Assembly: GCA_045543615.1 (NCBI GenBank)
Contig: JAZPXL010000019.1
Location: forward strand, 1-64,000
Direction: 5' to 3'
DNA length: 64,000 nt
Source: CAG-390 sp045543615
GTDB taxonomy: Bacteria > Bacillota > Clostridia > Oscillospirales > CAG-272
Shown: positions 7,831 to 15,459 of the stretch, piece by piece
Layout: every line of letters begins with the position of its first letter
How positions within the stretch are numbered: the stretch's first letter is position 1
The notes under the pieces: model-generated
The model's input: the letters and a program-made list of their open reading frames with translations, nothing else
Database searches by the model: none
Told to the model about the DNA's origin: nothing
Program-made: the position numbers and the translations under genes

Positions 7831-9654
7831 ATGAAAAAGACTTTGTCAGTAATTCTCACACTTGCAATGGTCATCTCTATGTTCGCTGCTCTCAGCCTTA
7901 GCACATCCGCTGCTGATGTTGAGTGCGCAACCTGGGCTGACGTAGTTGCAGCTTTCACAGCTGACGCTACTGCAAGCGTAAAGCTCACAGGCGATGTTAC
8001 CTGTGACGCAGCTATCGAAACAATGTCCGGAACATTTGACGGCAACGGCTACACCGTTACTGTTGCTGCCGATGCACAGATGTTCGCAAAGGTAACAGGT
8101 ACTGCTACCATCAAGAATTTCCAGACTGCAGCAGCTGCTGCAAACACCAAGTCCCCCGTCATTGAGCTTATCGCCGGTGACGCAACAGTTGTTATCGAAA
8201 ACGTTATCAACAACGTTGCAGTTGCTGAGTCCACAGCTCAGACAGGTGGTATCGTTGCTAAGACAACCGGTTCTGTTATGCTCACAATGACAGCAGTTGT
8301 TAACAACGCAGATCTCCAGACAGTAAACCAGGTCAGCGGTATCGTTGGTAACGCAGACGGCAAGCTCAATATCACCTTTACCGATGTTGTAAACAACGGT
8401 AAGATCACAGGCAACAAGGACTATGCAGGCGGTATCATCTGCTCCAATGGCACAGTTGTAGGAACAATGACTCGCGTTATCAACAACGGCGAGGTTGTAG
8501 TTCTTCCCACAAGTGCTAAGGGTAGTAACGCAGCCGGCTTTGTTGGTACAGCAAAGGCACACGCAGACATCGTGTTCACAGATTGCGTAAACACAGGTAA
8601 TGTTACACTTACATCCACAAACTCCAACAACGCTAAGTACGGTGTTGCAGGCTTTGCAGTAAGATGTGATAACACAGGTGCAGGCGGTGCTAAGTTCGTA
8701 TTCAACAACTGCATCAACACAGGTGTTGTTTCCGTTGGCGATGCAGTTGGCCTCTCCGCAGACGCTATCGCAGCTCCCAACGCTGCAACAGTAACAGCAA
8801 CAGGTTGCTCCTATGTTGAAGGCACAACAACCATCACAGAGGGTGTTGCTCAGGTTTCTGCTGACGACGCTAAGACAGCAATTGCAGCTATCGAGGCAAA
8901 GATGGATACTCCCAGATTTGGCAAGACCGTTTCCGACCCTGCAGGCAAGAGCAGATTTAACGTTGCAGCAGCAGCGGCTGATATCTACGGTATCGTAAAG
9001 GGCGAGAGAATCGACGTTTCCTCCTTCATCAGACTCAACGACGGCAAGACCGTTTATGATGACAAGAACGGTGGCTTCCTTAACAAGAACCACCAGAGCA
9101 AAGAAACATTTGCAGTTAAGACAGCAAGCGGCGACAAGAACTACTACGCACTCGCAGTTCTTGAGTTTGACGAGTACATCTCCGTTGACGGCTTCACAGT
9201 ATACGGAGCAGGCTATAAGTCCTCTGTTCTTGATGACGCTGCTGACATCCTTGTTTCGGCTGACGGTGTAAACTGGGTAGTTGCATACGAGGGCACAGAT
9301 CTCGTTAAGGATCAGAAGTGGATCGGTTGTGACTACACCGCTCCCAATGATGGCGCAGCTGACAACTATCACACAGCACACATCACCGCTGATTTCGCAG
9401 ACTCCTATGACAACATCAAGTATGTTGCATACGGTCAGGTAACTCCTCGTACAAACAACCCCACATACTACATCCGATTCGTTGAGTTCGAGGTTTACGG
9501 CTCTATCGGTGAGACAGAGGTTGTAGCTCCTCCCGCAGGCGATGACACAACAAGCCCCGACACAGGCGACAACACAATCTTCGTAGCACTCGCACTCGTT
9601 GCAGTAGCTTGTGTTGGTACAGTTGTTATCACTCGCAAGAGAGAACAGAACTAA
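7831..9654 (+). CDS. Cell-wall-anchored surface protein with GLUG-like repeats, paralogue 1
   Basis: A 607-residue secreted protein: signal peptide 1-27 (cleavage after STSA), then a repetitive beta-solenoid-like region with recurring VVNNG and GGI motifs resembling GLUG repeats. A C-terminal discoidin-like domain follows (about 350-555, rich in Trp/Tyr, with PTYYIRFVEFEVYG). The end is a sorting signal: SPDTG at 575-579, a hydrophobic helix and a TRKREQN tail, pointing to sortase anchoring. Codons are strongly biased (GCA, AAC, AAG, GTT), as in highly expressed genes. GAAAGGA precedes the ATG. It has its own promoter and terminator. The neighbour 9950-11755 is a close paralogue. Ligand and role are unknown; adhesion or glycan binding is inferred. 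Confidence 0.85.
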   Translation: MKKTLSVILTLAMVISMFAALSLSTSAADVECATWADVVAAFTADATASVKLTGDVTCDAAIETMSGTFDGNGYTVTVAADAQMFAKVTGTATIKNFQTAAAAANTKSPVIELIAGDATVVIENVINNVAVAESTAQTGGIVAKTTGSVMLTMTAVVNNADLQTVNQVSGIVGNADGKLNITFTDVVNNGKITGNKDYAGGIICSNGTVVGTMTRVINNGEVVVLPTSAKGSNAAGFVGTAKAHADIVFTDCVNTGNVTLTSTNSNNAKYGVAGFAVRCDNTGAGGAKFVFNNCINTGVVSVGDAVGLSADAIAAPNAATVTATGCSYVEGTTTITEGVAQVSADDAKTAIAAIEAKMDTPRFGKTVSDPAGKSRFNVAAAAADIYGIVKGERIDVSSFIRLNDGKTVYDDKNGGFLNKNHQSKETFAVKTASGDKNYYALAVLEFDEYISVDGFTVYGAGYKSSVLDDAADILVSADGVNWVVAYEGTDLVKDQKWIGCDYTAPNDGAADNYHTAHITADFADSYDNIKYVAYGQVTPRTNNPTYYIRFVEFEVYGSIGETEVVAPPAGDDTTSPDTGDNTIFVALALVAVACVGTVVITRKREQN

Positions 9655-9684
9655 TAAAACAAATCCGTTTAAAATAAACATATT

Positions 9685-9720
9685 TGCGGCGACCTCTTTC
9701 GAGGTCGTCGCATTCTTTTT
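9685..9720 (+). terminator. Rho-independent terminator of surface gene 1
   Basis: A 12-bp stem (9685-9696 with 9701-9712, one G-U pair) with TTTC loop and a T-rich tail. Confidence 0.9.
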
Positions 9721-9867
9721 GCATTGTGGAATAAAGCTTGTGCAAGCAAAAATATAAAAAGTCAGCAGAATTTTGCAAAGAAATTGTCATATGTAAAAAA
9801 ATGTATGAATATGTTTAAAAAAATCAACAATTTCCCCAAAATAATTAATAAATTATTAAAAATATTG

Positions 9868-9896
9868 TTGACATTATTAAATTTATATGTTAAAAT
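9868..9896 (+). promoter_or_regulatory. Promoter of the second surface-protein gene
   Basis: TTGACA at 9868-9873, 17-bp spacer, TAAAAT at 9891-9896. It has the same boxes and spacing as the first paralogue, while the surrounding intergenic sequence has diverged. Confidence 0.85.
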
Positions 9897-9949
9897 AAGT
9901 TACCTAATCAAATATGGATTACAAATTATTTTGAAAGGAACCAAACACA

Positions 9950-11755
9950 ATGAAAAAGACTTTGTCAGTAATTCTCACACTTGCAATGGTCATCTCTATG
10001 TTTGCTGCTCTCGGCCTTAGCACATCTGCTGCTGATGTTGAGTGTGCAACTTGGGCTGACGTAGTTGCTGCCTACACAGCTGACGCTACTGCAAGCGTAA
10101 AGCTCACAGGTGACGTTACCTGTGACACAGCTATCGCAACAATGTCCGGCACATTTGATGGCAACGGCTACACCGTTACTATCGCTCCCGGCGCACAGAT
10201 GTTCACAAAGGTAACAGGCGATGTTACCATCAAGAACTTCCAGACCGCAGCAGCTGCTGCTAACGACAAAGCTCCCATCATCGCCGCAACAAACGCTTAC
10301 GGTGAGGGCACAGCTAACATCGTTATCGAAAACGTTATCAACAACGTTGACGTTGAGACCACACTCCTCGCCGGCGGCATAATCGGCGGCGTAAATGGCA
10401 CAACAAACCTCACAATGAAGTCTGTTGTGAACAACGGCGACATCAAGTCCTCCAACCAGTGCGGTGGTATCATCGGTAACGGCGAGAACACTCTCGTTAT
10501 CGATTTCACAGACGTTGTAAACAACGGTGCTATTACAGGCACAAAGAACTACGCAGCAGGTATTCTCAATACCAACGGCGCAGTTAGCGGCACAATGACC
10601 CGTGTTATCAACAACGGTGCTATTACTGCTGAGAATGACGCAGACGCAAGTGACGTTGGCGGCATTATGGGTACAGTAAAGGGCAAGGCTATTGTTACAC
10701 TTACAGAGTGTGTAAACACAGGTGCTGTAACTCTCAAGAGTGGTAAGTCCGGCGCGCACTACGGTGCAGCTGCATTTGCTATCAGAACAGACAACTCAAA
10801 CAGCGTATTCACACTTGTTAACTGCGTAAACACTGGTGCTATCACAGCTACTGAGAACACAAACGCAGACGCTATCATCAACCCCAAGAAGAGCGGTAGC
10901 GCAACAGCTACAGGTTGCTCCTATGTTGACGGCGCAACATACCTCACAGAGGGCGTAGCAAAGGTTACAGCTGATGAGGCTAATACAGCAATTGCTGCTA
11001 TCGAGGCAAAGATGGATACCCCCAGATTTGGCAAGACCGTTTCCGACCCTGCAGGTAAGAGCAGATTTAACGTTGCAGCAGCAGCGGCTGATATCTACGG
11101 TATCGTTAAGGGCGAGAGAATCGACGTTTCCTCCTTCATCAGACTCAACGACGGCAAGACCGTTTATGATGACAAGAACGGTGGCTTCCTTAACAAGAAC
11201 CACAAGAGCACCGAAACATTTGCAGTTAAGACAGCAAGCGGTGACAAGAACTACTACGCACTCGCAGTTCTTGAGTTTGACGAGTACATCTCCGTTGACG
11301 GCTTCACAGCATACGCAGCAGGCTACAAGCAGAGCGTTCTTGATAACGATGCTGACATCCTTGTTTCCGCTGACGGTGAAAACTGGACAGTTGTATATGA
11401 GGGTAAGGATCTCGTTAAGGATCAGAAGTGGATCGGTTGTGACTATACCGCTCCCAATGATGGCTCTGCTGACAACTATCACACAGCACACATCACAGCT
11501 GACTTCGATAAGATCGACAACATAAAGTATGTTGCATATGGTCAGGTAACACCTCGTACAAACAACCCCGGATACTACATCCGATTCGTTGAGTTCGAAG
11601 TATACGGCTCTATCGGCGAAGTTGCAGCTCCTCCCGCAGGCGGTGACACAACCAACCCCGACACAGGCGACAACACAATCTTCGTAGCAATCGCACTCGT
11701 TGCAGTAGCTTGTGTTGGTACAGTTGTTATCACTCGCAAGAGAGAACAGAACTAA
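9950..11755 (+). CDS. Cell-wall-anchored surface protein with GLUG-like repeats, paralogue 2
   Basis: A 601-residue paralogue of the preceding gene with the same plan: signal peptide 1-27, GLUG-like repeats, discoidin-like domain, and a sorting signal with NPDTG at 569-573, helix and basic tail. The signal peptide and the last third are almost identical to paralogue 1 at DNA level (compare 8899-9110 with 11006-11220), while the central repeat region differs clearly. This suggests tandem duplication followed by divergence of the exposed part, with the ends kept alike by selection or gene conversion. It has the same GAAAGGA ribosome site. Monocistronic. Confidence 0.85.
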   Translation: MKKTLSVILTLAMVISMFAALGLSTSAADVECATWADVVAAYTADATASVKLTGDVTCDTAIATMSGTFDGNGYTVTIAPGAQMFTKVTGDVTIKNFQTAAAAANDKAPIIAATNAYGEGTANIVIENVINNVDVETTLLAGGIIGGVNGTTNLTMKSVVNNGDIKSSNQCGGIIGNGENTLVIDFTDVVNNGAITGTKNYAAGILNTNGAVSGTMTRVINNGAITAENDADASDVGGIMGTVKGKAIVTLTECVNTGAVTLKSGKSGAHYGAAAFAIRTDNSNSVFTLVNCVNTGAITATENTNADAIINPKKSGSATATGCSYVDGATYLTEGVAKVTADEANTAIAAIEAKMDTPRFGKTVSDPAGKSRFNVAAAAADIYGIVKGERIDVSSFIRLNDGKTVYDDKNGGFLNKNHKSTETFAVKTASGDKNYYALAVLEFDEYISVDGFTAYAAGYKQSVLDNDADILVSADGENWTVVYEGKDLVKDQKWIGCDYTAPNDGSADNYHTAHITADFDKIDNIKYVAYGQVTPRTNNPGYYIRFVEFEVYGSIGEVAAPPAGGDTTNPDTGDNTIFVAIALVAVACVGTVVITRKREQN

Positions 11756-11785
11756 TTTAAAACACCTGTTTTAAATTAATATATT

Positions 11786-11829
11786 TGCGGCGGTCTCAAT
11801 AGAGGCCGCCGCATTTCTTTTCTCTTTTG
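11786..11829 (+). terminator. Rho-independent terminator of surface gene 2
   Basis: A 12-bp stem (11786-11797 with 11802-11813) around AATA, followed by a T-rich run. It is the same design as the terminator of paralogue 1, with compensating stem changes. Confidence 0.9.
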
Positions 11830-11841
11830 TGGGAGCAAGAG

Positions 11842-11883
11842 AAAAGCCAACCGTCAGGCATCGCCTGACGGTTGGCTTTTTTA
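11842..11883. terminator. Bidirectional terminator
   Basis: A perfect 18-bp stem (11842-11859 with 11863-11880) with a 3-base loop and T-runs on both strands. It serves the leftward solute-binding protein gene and backs up the surface gene terminator. Confidence 0.92.
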
Positions 11884-11897
11884 TTTATGCTTTGAGA

Positions 11898-13391
11898 TTA
11901 GTTCATAAACTCCTCAAACTTAGCTGTAACCTTGTTTTTGAGCAGCTTAGGAAGGCTGATCTTATAAACTGTACTTGCTGTCTTCCAGTTGGTGTTTTCA
12001 ACGCAGGACTTAGTCCAGAGGTCACTCATATTTGCAAGAGTGGGGTTGAAGAGACGACCAAAGTCGAATACGATACCTGAACGGATGATGTCGTACATCT
12101 GGGACTCAACGCTTGTTGCAGAATATTTGAGCTTGAGAGTTGTCTCAAAGAGTGCGGGAGTTGTTGTACGGTACGCCTCGCTTGCCCAGCATTCAAGAAC
12201 TGCTGCTGAACGGTCGAGATCCTTGGACTTTGCGTAGATTGCGTAGAAGGAAACGGGGTTGCCAACTGCTGTGATGTGGCGTTCCTGGTCGGCGTTGTAC
12301 TTGGGAGCGGGAACGATACCGAACTCAAAGTCAACTTCATTTGATACGAGATCATCAGCTACGTCCTTGTGACGAGTGAGAACCATAAATGCGTGGTCAT
12401 TGAGGAAGGGCTCTGCGTAGTTGTCATCGTTTACGTAATTGTCCTGTGTTGCAAGCCAATCGCCGATGGAGTCGGAGACTGAGATTGCCTTCTCAGAGAA
12501 GAAGTCATCGGAGATCTTAAGAAGATTGTCGGGGTCTTTCTCTACCTGCTTAAGTCCTACGCCGAAGTAGATAGCATCAAGATGCCAATAGAGAGTAGTG
12601 AAGCCGTAAGCATCGGCTGCGTTCTTGGAGTTGCTGGTATCGAGGTCCTGATAGAGATCCTTTGTCAGCGATTGCATATTTTCAATAGTCCATTCATTGT
12701 CGAGAACCATCTGTGCAGGGCTTGCAAGCTTGTGGTCATTCATTATTCTCTTGTTAAAGAAGATGCAATACATCTGATGAATGGAGTTGATGGAAACGTC
12801 ACCTGTAACGAAGAACATTGAGTCACCGATGGTAGCTGTCTCGGTCATAACCGTTGGCCACCAGGGCATATCGAAATCGAGGTATTCGAGGGTATTGAGG
12901 TCTGCGCAGTAGCCGTAGGAGGCTGTGAGAGCTATTGTACGGGAGTGGGCAGTGAGCAGATCCCAGGTGGAGTCACCGGAATCGTAGCTTGCCTTAACGG
13001 TCTGTGCGTACTTTGCACCAAGTCCGTCATTGTACTGACCCTTTGTCATATCCCAAGCAAGCTTAACCTTGAGCTTTTCTTCAACGTGAAGATTACGGGT
13101 GTAGATAGCATCGTTTATAAGCTCGCCTGTGGGCAGTTCGATTTCAAACTCAGGCTTCTCAACGTCCTCCCAAGCGAGAACGGTGATTACCTCGCCCTTG
13201 TAGTCAAGCTCGGGGAGAGTGCTCTTTAAGTAGCCGTTGGCATCATAAAGATCATTTGAATCATCGCCTTCAATAACTGCAGCTGTGGTTGTGTCATCAA
13301 CAATACCACTGTTGTCAACGCATCCGACTGCCAGAAGCAAAAGGGAGAGCGTCGCCATTACAAAGGCTGTGATCCTTGCAATTGCTTTCAT
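11898..13391 (-). CDS. Extracellular solute-binding lipoprotein
   Basis: A 497-residue lipoprotein: signal peptide with lipobox LLAVGC, a short Thr/Asp linker, then a large two-lobe binding-protein fold typical of ABC sugar importers (VEDVEKPEFEI; ITAVGNPVSFYAIYAKSKD; DRSAAVLECWASEAYRTTT). No permease or ATPase gene is adjacent, so the partner is elsewhere or the protein is an orphan receptor. The frame extends to an ATG at 13484, but the start MKAIARI at 13391 gives the proper signal peptide and has GGAGG 11 bp upstream (rather long). A TTGACA-17-TATCAT promoter lies at 13466-13494. Confidence 0.82.
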   Translation of the reverse strand: MKAIARITAFVMATLSLLLLAVGCVDNSGIVDDTTTAAVIEGDDSNDLYDANGYLKSTLPELDYKGEVITVLAWEDVEKPEFEIELPTGELINDAIYTRNLHVEEKLKVKLAWDMTKGQYNDGLGAKYAQTVKASYDSGDSTWDLLTAHSRTIALTASYGYCADLNTLEYLDFDMPWWPTVMTETATIGDSMFFVTGDVSINSIHQMYCIFFNKRIMNDHKLASPAQMVLDNEWTIENMQSLTKDLYQDLDTSNSKNAADAYGFTTLYWHLDAIYFGVGLKQVEKDPDNLLKISDDFFSEKAISVSDSIGDWLATQDNYVNDDNYAEPFLNDHAFMVLTRHKDVADDLVSNEVDFEFGIVPAPKYNADQERHITAVGNPVSFYAIYAKSKDLDRSAAVLECWASEAYRTTTPALFETTLKLKYSATSVESQMYDIIRSGIVFDFGRLFNPTLANMSDLWTKSCVENTNWKTASTVYKISLPKLLKNKVTAKFEEFMN

Positions 13392-13465
13392 ATTAATATT
13401 AACCTCCAAAAATTTAGTCAAACAAGACAGAGCGAACACGCTATTACTTATTTGCTTATACAATA

Positions 13466-13494
13466 ATGATACCACAGAGAGCATATTTTGTCAA
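13466..13494 (-). promoter_or_regulatory. Promoter of the solute-binding protein gene
   Basis: Reading leftward: TTGACA at 13489-13494, 17-bp spacer, TATCAT at 13466-13471. Confidence 0.8.
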
Positions 13495-13533
13495 GGAATA
13501 TTTTAATTTAAATTAATGTATTAAATATATAAA

Positions 13534-13568
13534 AGTAGCACAGACAGGAATCTTGTCCGTGCTACTAA
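13534..13568 (-). terminator. Terminator of the carboxypeptidase gene
   Basis: A long stem AGTAGCACGGACA / TGTCTGTGCTACT (one G-U pair), followed on the leftward strand by TTTATATATTT. Confidence 0.85.
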
Positions 13569-13570
13569 AA

Positions 13571-15157
13571 TTATTCGTCCGTCCCCGTGTCGATATTTTC
13601 CTCGCTTGGCGGCAGAGTGTCAACGCTGTCCTCGGGGGAGAGAGGGGAGGTGGTTTCCTCGATAGCAGAGTCGCTCGATGCGTCGGTTGTTGTGTCGGGG
13701 GAGGTGGTTTCCTCGTCATAAGACGGGATGAGATTAAATAGATTTAATGTAGAGTTATATCTGTCCTCGTCCTCCTTGCATCCAACAACGATGGAGATAA
13801 ACTCCCTGCCGTTTACGGAAAATGCTGCAATAAGGCACTTACCTGCCAGGTCAGTTGAGCCGGTCTTCATACCTATGCACTCGGGGGTATAGTGCTCGTT
13901 TTCGCTTTGGATAAGGAAATTTGAGTTTTTCCAATCATAAACAAAGCCGAGACGGGATACTATGCGAATAGACGGCGTGCTCATTACGGTGCGAAGAGTG
14001 GGGAGCGAGAGGGCGTGCTTTGAGATGATAGCAAGGTCTGCGACTGTTGTGTAATGCTCCTCGCCGTCCCAACCGTCAGGATTTTCAAAATGGGTTGCGG
14101 TGCATCCAAGCTCTTGTACGAGCTCGTTCATAAGATTTACGAAATATTTGACAGCCTCATCGTCACTCATAGAGGCGTTGCCGCTGTCGTACCTTGCGAC
14201 GTTGACGGCTATGGTGTATGCGGCATCGTTGCCCGATGGGAGCATAAGTCCGTAGAGCAGCTCCTCCAGCGTGAAGCGATCAGAACGGACGAGCCACGCA
14301 AGGCTTGAGCCTTCGTTGACAAATGAAAGCTCGCTTCCGACCGTGAGGGTAGCGTTTTCGGGCATATATTTCAGCGCAACTGCCGATGTGACGAGCTTTG
14401 TCAGGCTTGCAGGGTGTAGCTTTTTTTCGCTGTACTTTTCAAAGAGAAGAGAGAGATCATCTGCACGGTAGAGGGCTGCGTACTCTGCGCTGATATCGAC
14501 AAGCTCAAAGGTGGTCTTCCTGCAGTAGAGGCAAGTTCCGTCAACTATATTGTGTGACGCAAGAGGAAGAGGGGATTGGCTGACTAATACTTTAGAGCAG
14601 ACGGAGCAGACGCTGCCGTCAGTTTTGCCACGGTCTGCGCAGGTAGATGGATAGCCCGGTACTGTCTTTGGCGTGTGTGGAAGAGTGGGAGAGATGGCCT
14701 TTTCAATATGTCCACAAGAGCAAAGACGAACAAGCTCACCCGTCTGCCAACAGAGAGCGGGGCGTGTCTGCACCCACTCGCCAAAGCTATGTACGTGAAC
14801 GGGTGCCGTTGTTATGTCTTCGGTTGTAACCTCTTCGGTTGTCACGTCTTCAGTTGTAACCTCTTCGGTTGTGACATCCTCAGTTGTAACCTCTTCGGTT
14901 GTCACGTCTTCAGTTGTGACCTCTTCGGTTGTGCCGCCTTGGATGGTTATATCCCCTGCGCTGTCTTCGGGCGTTGTCGTTTCATCGCACTGGGGTGTGG
15001 TTGTGTCAGGTGTAAGAGTGGTATTTGGTGGCGTGTAGGTTGTCCCATCACTGCTACCGACAAGCGTCAGTGATATTGATGTTAAGCCCAGGGCGATCAC
15101 AAGCAGGGTCAGAGCAAGCGACACCATCGCCAAAGGCCTGTTGTTTAATGATTTCAT
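13571..15157 (-). CDS. Serine-type D-alanyl-D-alanine carboxypeptidase (DacF/PBP5 type) with Thr-rich linker
   Basis: A 528-residue low-molecular-weight PBP that trims peptidoglycan stem peptides. Order: membrane anchor (about 11-35), Thr/Pro-rich linker with eight TTE(E/D)V units, a cysteine-rich segment with paired C-x-C and C-x2-C motifs (about 130-215), then the penicillin-binding domain with SLTK (Ser about 249), SGN (about 306) and KTG (about 430), and a second Thr/Ser-rich acidic tail. The linker plus Cys-rich module before the catalytic domain is unusual for DacF. The second ATG (15157) is chosen over 15169 because GGAG is 6 bp upstream. Promoter at 15188-15216. Confidence 0.9.
   Translation of the reverse strand: MKSLNNRPLAMVSLALTLLVIALGLTSISLTLVGSSDGTTYTPPNTTLTPDTTTPQCDETTTPEDSAGDITIQGGTTEEVTTEDVTTEEVTTEDVTTEEVTTEDVTTEEVTTEDITTAPVHVHSFGEWVQTRPALCWQTGELVRLCSCGHIEKAISPTLPHTPKTVPGYPSTCADRGKTDGSVCSVCSKVLVSQSPLPLASHNIVDGTCLYCRKTTFELVDISAEYAALYRADDLSLLFEKYSEKKLHPASLTKLVTSAVALKYMPENATLTVGSELSFVNEGSSLAWLVRSDRFTLEELLYGLMLPSGNDAAYTIAVNVARYDSGNASMSDDEAVKYFVNLMNELVQELGCTATHFENPDGWDGEEHYTTVADLAIISKHALSLPTLRTVMSTPSIRIVSRLGFVYDWKNSNFLIQSENEHYTPECIGMKTGSTDLAGKCLIAAFSVNGREFISIVVGCKEDEDRYNSTLNLFNLIPSYDEETTSPDTTTDASSDSAIEETTSPLSPEDSVDTLPPSEENIDTGTDE
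14813..14932. repeat. Eight 15-bp coding tandem repeats (TTEEV/TTEDV)
   Basis: Eight consecutive 15-bp units inside the carboxypeptidase gene encode alternating TTEEV and TTEDV, the last being TTEDI. Units differ mainly at silent positions. Length variation by slippage is plausible. Confidence 0.95.
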
Positions 15158-15187
15158 TATAATCTCCATATAAAAGAGTCTATCGTT

Positions 15188-15216
15188 ATTTTACCATAAA
15201 AGAAAGCGCAATACAA
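15188..15216 (-). promoter_or_regulatory. Promoter of the carboxypeptidase gene
   Basis: Reading leftward: TTGTAT at 15211-15216, 17-bp spacer, TAAAAT at 15188-15193. Confidence 0.7.
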
Positions 15217-15297
15217 GCTTTTTTGTTTTTTTCTTTTATTTGGATGCTCTGTGGGGTAATATAATAGAGCAGAGATAAGTGCAGAGTTAATTATTTA

Positions 15298-15309
15298 GCA
15301 TAATTATGC
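15298..15309. promoter_or_regulatory. 12-bp palindrome upstream of the acylation operon
   Basis: GCATAATTATGC is a perfect palindrome 37 bp upstream of the -35 box of the acylation operon. It could bind a dimeric regulator; no other copy was noticed. Confidence 0.3.
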
Positions 15310-15346
15310 ATAAAAGTTAAACTTGTTTGAACAATGTCGCAAACTG

Positions 15347-15375
15347 TTGACTTATGTCGATTAATGGTATATAAT
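15347..15375 (+). promoter_or_regulatory. Promoter of the acylation operon
   Basis: TTGACT at 15347-15352, 17-bp spacer, TATAAT at 15370-15375. Transcription should start near 15382, giving a leader of about 80 nt. Confidence 0.85.
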
Positions 15376-15404
15376 AATACAATAGGATAATTATCGAACA
15401 TCAT

Positions 15405-15427
15405 CTTTTGCAGAGATTGTGCAAAAG
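15405..15427 (+). promoter_or_regulatory. Leader hairpin of the acylation operon
   Basis: Perfect inverted repeat CTTTTGCA/TGCAAAAG (15405-15412 with 15420-15427) in the 5' untranslated leader, with no T-run after it, so not a terminator. A role in mRNA stability or control is possible. Confidence 0.45.
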
Positions 15428-15459
15428 GGGTTGCGACAGAAAGACTGAGGAGTATCGTT

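Noticed and set aside
7846..9681. A 611-codon open frame antisense to the first surface-protein gene, rich in cysteine
   Set aside because: It mirrors the biased codons of the sense gene (GCA, AAC, ACA give TGC, GTT, TGT). It has no ribosome site, and the second paralogue's antisense frame is interrupted. It is a composition artefact.
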